Below are positions 1 through 6,383 of a stretch of 30,356 bases of DNA, piece after piece (within the stretch, counting starts at the first letter, position 1; the number at the start of each line of letters is the position of its first letter). The stretch lies in NCBI GenBank assembly GCA_964627995.1, contig CAZVLN010000025.1, positions 1 to 30,356 on the forward strand, given 5' to 3'. The translations under genes were made by a program, and so were the position numbers. The notes below the pieces were generated by a model. That model did not search any database and had not been told where the DNA came from. It saw only the letters and a program-made list of their open reading frames with translations. The stretch comes from JAWLFI01 sp964627995. Its GTDB lineage: Bacteria > Bacteroidota > Bacteroidia > Chitinophagales > Saprospiraceae.

Positions 1-89
1 TTGCAGATAGTCAAGCTGAAATCGAATTGTATCAAAAATTCAAGGATTACTACAGCTACGGATTTTACCTGGCGAGAAAAGAGGAATAA
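1..89 (+). CDS. C-terminal end of SAM-dependent methyltransferase, copy 1 (partial)
   Basis: The window opens inside a gene. The reading frame beginning at base 3 gives 28 residues starting ADSQAEIELY and ending LARKEE, then TAA at 87-89. It matches the last 28 residues of the complete methyltransferase at 5631-6383 except for one Glu/Asp change near the end. The N-terminal part, including the SAM-binding motif, lies outside the window. The nucleotide match continues 20 bp past the stop, so this is a recent gene duplication and not chance similarity. Whether this copy is complete upstream cannot be seen. Confidence 0.85.
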   Translation, partial: ADSQAEIELYQKFKDYYSYGFYLARKEE

Positions 90-109
90 ATGGCCGCCTG
101 CAAGAATGG
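1..109 (+). repeat. Near-identical direct repeat, copy 1 (matches 6295-6403)
   Basis: Bases 1-109 match 6295-6403 at 106 of 109 positions. The three differences are at 29 (synonymous Leu), 56 (synonymous Ser) and 83 (Glu/Asp). The match covers the end of the methyltransferase gene and 20 bp after its stop, then stops abruptly at base 110. The left end of the repeat is beyond the window. Confidence 0.95.
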
Positions 110-136
110 CACAGCTTGGGTAAGCACCCCATTGAC

Positions 137-316
137 TTTGTATGCCATCGATGCTTTTATAATGTCAATTTTAGGATGAATGATGATTACCAAAATCCCA
201 GTCAACTTCTGCCTGGTAGACCACGCCATCCAAGACCATTTTGACCGGATCATATGTCCAAAAGGGATAGCATGGTTCATCTTGAAAAGGTCAACACTAT
301 TCCTTCGTATCTTTCC
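137..316 (+). repeat. Diverged intergenic repeat, copy A (related to 5400-5580)
   Basis: Aligned by eye with 5400-5580 it shares several blocks in the same order: TATGYCATCGA, ACTTCTKCCTG, TAGACC, ACCGGATC, TAGCAT, GTTCAT and finally CCTTCGTATCTTTCC, with small indels between. Both copies end in the same promoter-like box. Both show a minus-strand frame containing a YDPV motif, so the repeat may be the debris of a duplicated gene plus promoter. Confidence 0.6.
282..315 (+). promoter_or_regulatory. Promoter-like site (TTGA, 22 bp, TATCTTTC)
   Basis: TTGA at 282-285 and TATCTTTC at 308-315 resemble the Bacteroidota -33 and -7 elements. The same arrangement occurs in copy B of the repeat (5541-5575), just ahead of the methyltransferase. 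Here no intact gene follows closely; the next gene has its own better promoter at 435-466, so this copy may be orphaned. Confidence 0.4.
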
Positions 317-434
317 AGGCAGAATAGTCGGACGCACTAAGAGGGTACGTTAGAACACTCTTGTACCGGCAATAGGTGATTTTAGACCAGGATACCTGCA
401 GTTGTACTGCGATTTGAAGTTAAAACTCTTCTCA

Positions 435-466
435 TTTGAAATTGTCATTTATGTAAAGTATATTTG
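435..466 (+). promoter_or_regulatory. Promoter of the membrane protein / XRE regulator pair
   Basis: TTTG at 435-438 and TATATTTG at 459-466, with 20 bp between, match the Bacteroidota consensus TTTG-N19-21-TAnnTTTG. The predicted transcript would start near 473, upstream of the ATG at 507. This argues that the longer open frame starting at 402 is not the true protein start. Confidence 0.65.
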
Positions 467-506
467 TCTTTTAGAAAAGCAAACTTTACATTTTAAACGC
501 AGAACG

Positions 507-908
507 ATGAAAAAAATTCAACAAGATTTAAGCTTATTGCCAGAAATGTTCAAAAAAGTAGCATTCGGAATAATGGTACTTAGTGGATTATTAGTGCTAC
601 TATCCATTTTAAAGGTGATCGCAATTGATAAAGAAATTATTGCTAGTATAGCTCAATCCGTTTTTTTAATCTCCCTGCTCATGTTAGTGATTACAAGGGA
701 TAAGATAGAGGACGAGCTTACCATGAGAATTAGACTAAAAGCATTTGCCGCTTCCTTTATATATGGAGTCACAATAGTGATTGTAGAGCCCTTGATTCAT
801 TTTTTGTTTGGCGACAGTTTCTTAACAGGAAAAGGAGCCATAGAGCTTTTGATTAGTATGTTTCTATTTTATTTTATTATAAAGTATATAATGAAAAAGA
901 GTAGGTAG
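507..908 (+). CDS. Integral membrane protein paired with XRE regulator
   Basis: A 133-residue protein if started at the ATG at 507 (MKKIQQDL...). The frame is open from 402, but that extension contains the likely promoter. After a short amphipathic start there are about four hydrophobic segments (roughly residues 18-38, 45-65, 80-100 and 110-128), with a charged ITRDKIEDE loop in the middle. The stop overlaps the GTG of the downstream small HTH regulator by one base (TAGTG), so the two are very probably co-translated. Membrane protein plus small XRE regulator pairs are common in Bacteroidota and Firmicutes, but the substrate or signal is unknown. It may respond to membrane state or anchor the regulator; that is inference. 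Confidence 0.75.
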   Translation: MKKIQQDLSLLPEMFKKVAFGIMVLSGLLVLLSILKVIAIDKEIIASIAQSVFLISLLMLVITRDKIEDELTMRIRLKAFAASFIYGVTIVIVEPLIHFLFGDSFLTGKGAIELLISMFLFYFIIKYIMKKSR

Positions 909-1108
909 TGAAGAATACAATTAAAGTACAGCGAGCCACAAGGGACTTAACTCAAGAAGCTTTAGCTAAGCAAATTGGTGTCTCACGACAAACTATCAAT
1001 TCTATTGAAAAAAATAGATATGTCCCATCAACTGTACTTGCTTTGAAAATATCTAAAGTATTTGATAAAAGTGTAAACGAAATCTTTGAATTAGAAGAGG
1101 AAGATTAA
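908..1108 (+). CDS. Small XRE/Cro-family HTH transcriptional regulator
   Basis: A 66-residue protein that is essentially one HTH_3 domain: helices around LTQEALAKQIGVSRQTINSIE (about residues 14-35), followed by ...VPSTVLALKISKVFDKSVNEIFEL, the typical YozG-like single-domain layout. It starts with GTG at 908, overlapping the preceding stop by one base, so translational coupling is likely. No effector domain is present. The expected role is autoregulation or repression of the upstream membrane-protein gene. The domain call is firm; the target is inference. Confidence 0.85.
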   Translation: MKNTIKVQRATRDLTQEALAKQIGVSRQTINSIEKNRYVPSTVLALKISKVFDKSVNEIFELEEED

Positions 1109-1440
1109 AACCAAGTCCTAATAATAGGTACGACTCATAAGGAATTCAAAGGTCTCCGGACTTCATCAACCGCTATATCTTAGATGGCCACTTGATCCAT
1201 TTGAAAATGTAATTCCTTGCCGAGCTATAAAATAATCATTATTCATTAATGTAATTCTTAACAGCTTAGGCATAAGACTCTTTTCCAAGAAGTACCCAAA
1301 GCAAATAATTTTCGAAATTTTGTTGTGTTTATTATAAACATATAATTTTATATATATATTTGGCAATGCTTAGTGGCTAATAAATTTAACTGTTAAGTAA
1401 TTTGCCAAAGAATATTATAAATCACTAAAACTATGCATTT
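1109..1440. other. Intergenic stretch upstream of mscL
   Basis: No gene is supportable; the - strand frame at 1166-1366 has unnatural composition. It holds a perfect inverted repeat TGTTTAT-T-ATAAACA at 1326-1340, a -7-like box TATATTTG at 1355-1362 and a short inverted repeat TTAAC-T-GTTAA at 1386-1396. The first two may be an operator and promoter for mscL, with an mRNA leader of about 70 bases. Confidence 0.4.
1355..1362 (+). promoter_or_regulatory. Candidate mscL promoter (-7 box TATATTTG)
   Basis: TATATTTG fits the TAnnTTTG consensus. No TTTG is found at the usual 19-22 bp upstream, so support is only partial. The palindrome at 1326-1340 overlaps where a -33 element would lie and could be a regulator site. 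Confidence 0.35.
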
Positions 1441-1854
1441 ATGGGAATGATGAAGGAGTTTAAAGAATTTGCTATGAGAGGCAATGTCGTTGATATGGCA
1501 GTCGGCATTGTGCTTGGTACAGCATTTGGCAAAATAGTATCATCCTTTGTGGCTGATGTTATAATGCCACCAATTGGCATGCTTCTGGGGGGAGTTGACT
1601 TCAGCGATCTCAAGTATGTGCTTGAAGGTGCTGTAATGGAAAATGGAGAAGTAGTTACAGAAGCCGTTGCTATAAATTATGGAAGCTTTGTAATTTCCAT
1701 TATTGATTTTCTTATCATAGCATTTGCTATTTTCATGGTAATTCGTGGAATGAACAATATGAAAAAGAAGCAAGAAGAAGCTCCAGAACAAGCACCACCT
1801 CCGCCTAAAAATGAGCAATTACTTGCGGAAATACGTGACTTACTTAAGAAATAA
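1441..1854 (+). CDS. mscL: Large-conductance mechanosensitive channel MscL
   Basis: 137 residues, the normal MscL size. The N-terminus reads KEFKEFAMRGNVVDMAVGIV, the family signature of the amphipathic helix and TM1, followed by GTAFGKIVSSFVADVIMPPIG. TM2 (about residues 76-100) and a charged C-terminal helix ending in LLAEIRDLLKK follow, with a Pro-rich linker. It is an inner-membrane homopentameric tension-gated pore that releases solutes on hypo-osmotic shock. ATG codons occur at 1441, 1447 and 1450; 1441 best matches the family. It stands alone with its own probable promoter and terminator. Identification is firm. Confidence 0.97.
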   Translation: MGMMKEFKEFAMRGNVVDMAVGIVLGTAFGKIVSSFVADVIMPPIGMLLGGVDFSDLKYVLEGAVMENGEVVTEAVAINYGSFVISIIDFLIIAFAIFMVIRGMNNMKKKQEEAPEQAPPPPKNEQLLAEIRDLLKK

Positions 1855-1865
1855 GCTTATTTCTT
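1846..1865. terminator. Perfect palindrome overlapping the mscL stop
   Basis: AAGAAATAAG followed immediately by CTTATTTCTT is a perfect 20-bp palindrome that includes the mscL TAA. It is AT-rich and has no separate loop, so it may be only a weak hairpin. The hairpin at 1968-2000 is a better terminator candidate. Confidence 0.3.
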
Positions 1866-1967
1866 TTCAATCCACTGCAAATTGGAGTCATCAGATTGCA
1901 GGGAGCACTTTTAGGAATTGGCCAAGAAAACCTCCAAAAACAATAGGATAGTCGTCTAAACCTTTCA

Positions 1968-2000
1968 GATACTCGTCTCGGCTCAGCCTAGACGAGTATC
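1968..2000 (+). terminator. Strong hairpin, probable transcription terminator downstream of mscL
   Basis: GATACTCGTCT (1968-1978) pairs perfectly with AGACGAGTATC (1990-2000). Inside, GGC (1980-1982) pairs with GCC (1986-1988) around a TCA triloop, with only the 1979/1989 pair mismatched. That makes an almost continuous 15-position stem followed by TTGTT. It lies about 115 bp after the mscL stop. Confidence 0.6.
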
Positions 2001-2241
2001 TTGTTAAAATCAGGATATCTTTTTTTGATTTGAAGCAATTCGATCAAGTAAGCAGCTCACCAACTAAAGTGCCAGTGGTTCGGCCCCCTATTATTCAGGA
2101 AAAATTGTGAAAGAATGAATACCACACACACAAAAGAATAGATTCTAATGGACTTGTACCTCAACTCGTTATAGCCCTACCTTACAGCATTCTTGCCCCC
2201 TCTGTTCTCTATGATGAGATCTCCTGAGGGGAAATACTTTG

Positions 2242-2249
2242 TATCTTTA
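2242..2249 (+). promoter_or_regulatory. Promoter-like -7 box TATCTTTA
   Basis: The context CTTTGTATCTTTAC resembles the boxes ahead of the other accessory genes. It lies 73 bp before the ATG at 2322, the same distance as the corresponding box ahead of the paralogue at 5152. No clear -33 TTTG is visible. Confidence 0.4.
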
Positions 2250-2321
2250 CAGTTGACGGCTAATTAGACATCCGACCGTTTGCACCCTAAAGCAAAAATA
2301 AAGGATTAAAAAATATGTCTT

Positions 2322-2537
2322 ATGAGTAACTTAATCAAAGAGATCATTTCAATTTTCGTAATCATTGTGATTGTAAATGTGATTATCGAATTTGGAGTAG
2401 AGGAGAAAAGTTTCTTTGCGAAACAAATTAGGTTTTTTGGAGTAGCGATAATCATGAGTATCATAGGTGGCCTAATTTTAAATTGGTGGAAGAGTAGTCC
2501 GAAAGAAAAAAGGAAAGATCGAAGTAATGACAAATAG
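2322..2537 (+). CDS. Small two-helix membrane protein, paralogue 1
   Basis: 71 residues. Two hydrophobic segments (about residues 5-24 and 38-55) are separated by a charged loop containing GVEEKSFF, and the tail is strongly basic (KEKRKDRS). It is about 59 percent identical by eye (42 of 71) to the protein at 5152-5367, aligned without gaps. The family is not recognised. Conservation of both hydrophobic segments and the EEK loop in a second copy supports a real protein despite the short length. The likely location is the inner membrane with a cytoplasmic basic tail; function is unknown. Confidence 0.75.
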   Translation: MSNLIKEIISIFVIIVIVNVIIEFGVEEKSFFAKQIRFFGVAIIMSIIGGLILNWWKSSPKEKRKDRSNDK

Positions 2538-2540
2538 AAA

Positions 2541-2766
2541 GGAAGGTTGAATGAAGAATTCAGATTGTACTTCCAGATGAAAAATTTTGAAGGCTGGACT
2601 CACCATGCATCCTGGCGGAATTAAAATTTGACATGCAAACGCAGACAAGCTAAAAAAGGTGGCTATTCTTGGTAAAAAATGGCATGAACTTGTGACTGAT
2701 GTTATGAAGCCCCAGACAAGTAAGAAAATGACGTGTTTTGATGAAGAAAACACCTTAGAGGCTTAG
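2541..2766 (+). pseudogene. Frameshifted remnant of a SpoIIAA/STAS-like protein
   Basis: Three frames read in order rebuild one protein: EEFRLYFQMKNFEGWTHHAS, then ELKFDMQ, then NADKLKKVAILGKKWHELVT continuing through MKPQTSKKMTCFDEE to a TAG at 2764-2766. The order RLYF..., FEGW, ELKFD, KKVAILG, MKP and CFDEE matches the SpoIIAA-like (STAS/SEC14-type, DUF3478) family, whose members typically run F-x-G-W, W-x-D-L-K-F, K-x-A-x-V-G and K-x-F. At least two frameshifts and loss of the N-terminal half make it non-functional. The family name is from memory of these motifs. Confidence 0.65.
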
Positions 2767-2792
2767 AAATAGAAGTCCGTAACTAAAAGCTA

Positions 2793-3674
2793 ATGGCACA
2801 TTCCCACCCCAAAAAAAATAACACGAAAAACCTGAAATTAGCTTTCTTTACGAATTTAGGGTTTACCTGTCTTGAAATAATCGGCGGTTTTTTTACCAAT
2901 AGTATTGCCATTATCTCCGATGCGCTACATGATCTGGGCGACAGCCTTTCGCTGGGGCTTGCTTGGTATCTGGAAAACAAAGCCTCCAAAAAAGAAGCTA
3001 CTAGAACATTCAGCTTTGGTTTTGCCCGCTTCCGATTGCTAGGTGCGCTGATAAATGCAGTTGTACTGATCGGCGGGTCGGCTTATATTATTTTTGAAGC
3101 TGTGCAACGCTTTCAAAATACGGAAGCGGTAAAGTCCTTTTGGATGATGGGCATCGCAATAATAGGAGTTGCAGCAAATGGCTATGCAGCCTGGCGCACT
3201 AAAGATGCAAAATCACTTAATGAAAAGGTGATAAGCTGGCATCTATTAGAGGATGTCCTAGGCTGGGTGGGAGTCCTCATTGTTTCCATCATTCTACAAT
3301 TCAAAGACTGGTATTTCCTTGACCCGGCCCTATCTATTGCCATTACTTTATTTATTCTATATGGTGTGGGAAAAAGACTTTATGATACAGTTTACTTACT
3401 ATTACAAGGTGTCCCGTTGGATATTGACCTGGATGAAATAAAAGAGGAGTTGCAGGACGTTAAACACGTGCAATCTATACATCACACACATGTTTGGTCG
3501 CTAGACGCGGAACGCCATGTACTTACCACACACATGGTTCTAGAGCACATCACAGAATACGAACAAATAGATCAAGTTCGCCAAAATGCTTTAAGAGCTT
3601 TGAAGGCATACAATTTTCACCATAATACCATACAAGTTGAATTGAATCCTGAAACCTGTGAGCTCAATAAGTAA
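2793..3674 (+). CDS. Cation diffusion facilitator (CDF/CzcD-like) metal efflux transporter
   Basis: 293 residues with six predicted TM helices and a C-terminal cytoplasmic domain, the usual CDF length. The N-terminus is His-containing (MAHSHPKK). The transport-site residues are visible as SDALHDLGD with H46 and D50 in TM2, and WHLLED with H150 and D154 in TM5. The HD/HD set is typical of zinc-selective members. The C-terminal domain carries a His-rich SIHHTHVWSLD segment (about 228-238), as in CzcD/ZitB. It should export Zn2+ or a related divalent ion by proton antiport at the inner membrane. It stands alone, 27 bp after a decayed gene; no metal regulator is adjacent. Confidence 0.93.
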   Translation: MAHSHPKKNNTKNLKLAFFTNLGFTCLEIIGGFFTNSIAIISDALHDLGDSLSLGLAWYLENKASKKEATRTFSFGFARFRLLGALINAVVLIGGSAYIIFEAVQRFQNTEAVKSFWMMGIAIIGVAANGYAAWRTKDAKSLNEKVISWHLLEDVLGWVGVLIVSIILQFKDWYFLDPALSIAITLFILYGVGKRLYDTVYLLLQGVPLDIDLDEIKEELQDVKHVQSIHHTHVWSLDAERHVLTTHMVLEHITEYEQIDQVRQNALRALKAYNFHHNTIQVELNPETCELNK

Positions 3675-3723
3675 AATACAATTGGCATTTTGATCGCTTA
3701 ATACTGAAGAAAACTATACGAAA

Positions 3724-4872
3724 ATGAAAATCACTTACCTGCTTTTGCTACTCATAATGTCGGGCATTATATATGGACAGGAAATAGACACGATTTCATT
3801 TTACTCCACTGCTTTCAAGGGAAAAAAGACTGTCTATATTCAAAAACCAGCGCATTACAAATACAAATCAGAATCTGTAAAACTCCCAGTTATCTATTTA
3901 CTGGATGGACAGCATGAGTGGTTTGTCAACCCGCTACTTTCAGATATCCAATACCTACAATACACACACGAAATTCCAAATGCGCTGATTGTGATAATTC
4001 CTCATAAAAACCGAAATAAAGAGTGTGGTATTATAGATTTAAAAACTGAATTAGCCCTTGATATTTTCATCACGGAAGAATTAGAAAAGGAGCTAATAAA
4101 ATACAGTCCAAATGAATTCAAGGTAATTATTGGACATTCCTTTTCCGCCTCATTTTCGCTCTATTCGTACTACAAGCATCCCGGTTTTTATACTACCGTA
4201 ATTGCGAATACACCACTTGATGAGATGGAATTGTTGGTAAGCAGTTTGCAAGAGAATCATGAAATAGATAAAGACAAAATTTTTATAAGCATTGGTGGGA
4301 TTACCAAAGACAAAGATTACTATCACAGGAAAAACTACGATCTACTAAAAGAAAAACACCCTGATTTCTTCAGTTCAATCCATGTATTTGAAGCCGACTA
4401 TTCTGCTCATAATGCAGTACCCATCGTATCAACACCAATGCTTTTAACAAGAGTTTTCGAAAAATTTAGTAGTCGCTATTCGGGAATTGCCCGAGTAAAC
4501 GAAGAATATAAACTAATACATGTACCTGAAATGGCCCATCAAGAAATGCAAAAGGTATTAAAGGCATCTCAAATTGGCAATCATTTCTACCCACCTGAAA
4601 TAGCAGAAATTAATGGAATAGCTTCAAGGTATTGGAGTAGCGATTATAAGGATTTGACGACTGAAGTGTATAAGCTTGGGATAGAATACTATCCAAATTA
4701 TTATGAGTTTTATCTATACCTCTATGAGTTAACTTTCGATAAAGACAAAGATAAATCAAAAGAATACCTGGATAAGGCCCAATATCTTTTAATGACCGTT
4801 GGCAGCGATGAGCAAGGTGAAAATGAAATTTTTGAAGAAATTAAAACTGAAAAGCTAAAAAATGGCTGGTAA
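3724..4872 (+). CDS. Secreted alpha/beta-hydrolase of the esterase D / Fes-like superfamily
   Basis: 382 residues. A signal peptide is evident (residues 1-18, ending IIYGQ). The fold signature follows: PVIYLLDGQHEWF (about 55-67), then the nucleophile elbow GHSFS with Ser139, and a candidate catalytic His229 in DYSAHNAVP. The layout matches the putative esterase family (PF00756), which includes siderophore esterases and acyl-hydrolases. Residues about 290-382 look helical and TPR-like, a common C-terminal extension in Bacteroidota members. It is probably periplasmic or lipid-associated; the substrate cannot be told. It lies 49 bp after the CDF gene and could be read through from it. Confidence 0.85.
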   Translation: MKITYLLLLLIMSGIIYGQEIDTISFYSTAFKGKKTVYIQKPAHYKYKSESVKLPVIYLLDGQHEWFVNPLLSDIQYLQYTHEIPNALIVIIPHKNRNKECGIIDLKTELALDIFITEELEKELIKYSPNEFKVIIGHSFSASFSLYSYYKHPGFYTTVIANTPLDEMELLVSSLQENHEIDKDKIFISIGGITKDKDYYHRKNYDLLKEKHPDFFSSIHVFEADYSAHNAVPIVSTPMLLTRVFEKFSSRYSGIARVNEEYKLIHVPEMAHQEMQKVLKASQIGNHFYPPEIAEINGIASRYWSSDYKDLTTEVYKLGIEYYPNYYEFYLYLYELTFDKDKDKSKEYLDKAQYLLMTVGSDEQGENEIFEEIKTEKLKNGW

Positions 4873-4940
4873 CAATCTATACAGCATATGTTAGTTAAAT
4901 TGAACCAACACAATCTGGTGTTCTTGATCTACAGTCAGCT

Positions 4941-5055
4941 TCATTCTCTACTTGCAAGAATGCGCTCTAAAACCGCACCAGCATATGTGTAACCAAGATC
5001 AATCCCATCGCGCTCCGCCTACCACGAAATGAGATCAATGGGCGATAGCCATCCT
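4941..5055 (-). pseudogene. Minus-strand coding remnant, family unknown
   Basis: The minus-strand frame reads GWLSPIDLISW, a stop, then ERDGIDLGYTYAGAVLERIL to a TGA at 4941-4943. The composition looks like real protein sequence but it is interrupted by a stop and lacks a start. I do not recognise the family. It may be debris of a gene destroyed during rearrangement of this region. Confidence 0.25.
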
Positions 5056-5071
5056 TTACCTAAATTCTTCG

Positions 5072-5079
5072 TATATTTC
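5072..5079 (+). promoter_or_regulatory. Promoter-like -7 box TATATTTC
   Basis: The context TTCTTCGTATATTTCA is close to the CCTTCGTATCTTTCC boxes at 301-316 and 5561-5576. It lies 73 bp before the ATG at 5152, the same spacing as for the paralogue at 2322. Confidence 0.45.
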
Positions 5080-5151
5080 AATTGGTCGCTTAGCCGTGCA
5101 TAGTTTCACTCCCAAAAGGTAAATGTAAGGAACCAAAAAAACTCATTACCC

Positions 5152-5367
5152 ATGAATAACTTAATCAAAGAAATCATCTCAACTTTCGTGATCATTGTTT
5201 TTGTTAGTTTTATTATGGAATTGGGAAATGAGGAGAAAAAATTCATTGTAGAACCCATTAAGTTTTTTGGAACAGCCTTAATAATGAGTATCCTCGGCGG
5301 CTTCATTATACATCAAGTGAAGATGGGTTCGAAAGAAAAGAGGGAAGGTAGAAGTGTTGATGACTAA
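5152..5367 (+). CDS. Small two-helix membrane protein, paralogue 2
   Basis: 71 residues, aligned end to end without gaps with the protein at 2322-2537 (about 42 identical residues). It has the same NLIKEIIS start, two hydrophobic segments (about 5-24 and 38-55), the shared EEK loop and FFG motif, and a basic SKEKREGRS tail. The coding DNA is also visibly similar, with many third-position differences, so purifying selection is plausible. Family and function are not recognised. It is a single-gene unit with its own promoter-like box 73 bp upstream, followed by 260 bp of repeat-bearing intergenic DNA. Confidence 0.75.
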   Translation: MNNLIKEIISTFVIIVFVSFIMELGNEEKKFIVEPIKFFGTALIMSILGGFIIHQVKMGSKEKREGRSVDD

Positions 5368-5399
5368 ATTTCCATTTAAAGGTGAAAGATCATTATTCA

Positions 5400-5580
5400 T
5401 TATGTATGTCATCGACACTTTGTATTTATAAATCACGATTTTTACCAACCCACAATGTTTGTTAACTTCTTCCTGCTAGACCGTATCTCTGAGACAATAT
5501 TTACCGGATCGTATGCCAGAAACCGGTAGCATTGTTCATATTGATAGGAGCAGCATGAAATCCTTCGTATCTTTCCGGAG
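5400..5580 (+). repeat. Diverged intergenic repeat, copy B (related to 137-316)
   Basis: It shares ordered blocks with 137-316 and ends with the same CCTTCGTATCTTTCC box. Here the box lies 55 bp before the methyltransferase start and so probably serves it. The minus strand shows a frame containing CYRFLAYDPVNIV, parallel to CYPFWTYDPVKMV in copy A, supporting descent from a common, formerly coding sequence. Confidence 0.6.
5541..5575 (+). promoter_or_regulatory. Promoter of the methyltransferase (TTGA, 23 bp, TATCTTTC)
   Basis: TTGA at 5541-5544 and TATCTTTC at 5568-5575 mirror the arrangement in repeat copy A (282-315). The box precedes the ATG at 5631 by 55 bp, a suitable leader length. 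Confidence 0.5.
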
Positions 5581-5590
5581 GAAGGAAGTA

Positions 5591-5610
5591 TAGCCGCCTG
5601 GGCAAGTGTG
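5591..5610 (+). repeat. Short imperfect direct repeat flanking the methyltransferase, left copy
   Basis: TAGCCGCCTGGGCAAGTGTG resembles TGGCCGCCTGCAAGAATGG found right after the methyltransferase stop (6385-6403) and after the partial copy (91-109). The gene is therefore bracketed by TRGCCGCCTG-(GG)-CAAG-type sequences. They could mark insertion or recombination endpoints, or be chance. Confidence 0.4.
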
Positions 5611-5630
5611 CAAACTAAAAAATTGAGCAA

Positions 5631-6383
5631 ATGACCGAGTTAGAACTCATCATCGACTTACATAAAAATTCGGAAAGACAAGGTCCGGGAAGTGAAAATG
5701 ACACCCTAAAAGCGCTTGAATTTTTGAGTCTACCGACTGACCAAACCTTAAAAATAGCTGACATTGGGTGCGGTGCAGGGGGACAGACAATTTCACTGGC
5801 CAAAAACTTGAACGGACAAATAACCGCAGTTGACTTGTTTCCAGAGTTTTTAATGGAACTCGATGAAAAAGCTCAAAACTTAGGCTTGAAAGACAAAATC
5901 GTAACGCTTGAAAAATCCATGGACGATTTGCCTTTTGACAAAGAACAATTTGACCTGATTTGGTCAGAGGGAGCGATTTACAACATCGGATTTGAAAACG
6001 GCCTGAACCAATGGAAAGACTATTTGAAAGTCGGGGGTTATTTAGCTGTAAGTGAAATCACTTGGATAACTCCATTTCGACCCAAGGAAATTGAAGATTT
6101 TTGGAAAGCAGAATACCCGGAAATTGCTACTGCTTCAAAGAAAATCAGGCAATTGGAAAATAATGGATATACTCTGGTGGGATATTTTTATTTAAGTCCG
6201 GATAGTTGGATTGAGAACTATTACAAACCCCTGCAATCGCGATTTGAGGATTTTCTGAAACGCAACAACTATTCAGCACTCGCCAGAAAAATAGTTGCAG
6301 ATAGTCAAGCTGAAATCGAATTATATCAAAAATTCAAGGATTACTACAGTTACGGATTTTACCTGGCGAGAAAAGATGAATAA
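5631..6383 (+). CDS. Class I SAM-dependent methyltransferase, copy 2 (complete)
   Basis: 250 residues. Motif I is clear: IADIGCGAGGQTISLA (about residues 42-57), followed by the acidic ribose-binding end of strand 2 (ITAVDLFPEF), the motif III region with MDDLPFDKEQFDLIWSEGAI, and GGYLAVSEITW. This is a Methyltransf_11/25-type Rossmann fold. The C-terminal third (SWIENYYKPLQ..., FLKRNN...) resembles small-molecule methyltransferases of Bacteroidota and Proteobacteria; the substrate is unknown. Its last 29 codons and 20 bp of flank are nearly identical to the window start, so a second copy lies immediately left of the window. It is preceded by repeat copy B with a promoter-like box. The ATG at 5631 fits the domain start. 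Confidence 0.9.
   Translation: MTELELIIDLHKNSERQGPGSENDTLKALEFLSLPTDQTLKIADIGCGAGGQTISLAKNLNGQITAVDLFPEFLMELDEKAQNLGLKDKIVTLEKSMDDLPFDKEQFDLIWSEGAIYNIGFENGLNQWKDYLKVGGYLAVSEITWITPFRPKEIEDFWKAEYPEIATASKKIRQLENNGYTLVGYFYLSPDSWIENYYKPLQSRFEDFLKRNNYSALARKIVADSQAEIELYQKFKDYYSYGFYLARKDE

Larger units (their letters stand above)
90..506. other. Intergenic stretch with diverged repeat and decayed minus-strand coding traces
   Basis: No intact gene is convincing here. The stretch holds the end of the methyltransferase repeat, a diverged repeat shared with 5400-5580, a promoter-like box at 308-315 and the promoter of the next gene at 435-466. Read on the - strand, part of 137-260 looks coding (a frame containing LDGVVYQAEVDWDFGN, then a stop). 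The - strand open frame across 65-337 is in a different register and I do not accept it as a gene. Confidence 0.5.
1855..2321. other. Intergenic stretch between mscL and small membrane protein
   Basis: No gene is supported. It contains the strong hairpin at 1968-2000, a stretch from about 2030 to 2230 with no recognisable feature, and a promoter-like box at 2242-2249 for the next small gene. Confidence 0.4.

Noticed and set aside
65..337. 90-codon open frame on the minus strand
   Set aside because: It runs through the methyltransferase end and the repeat with a promoter box; a different minus-strand register shows the more protein-like sequence.
402..506. N-terminal extension of the membrane protein gene
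   Set aside because: It contains a well-spaced promoter (435-466) and the extension has an unnatural composition; the ATG at 507 is preferred.
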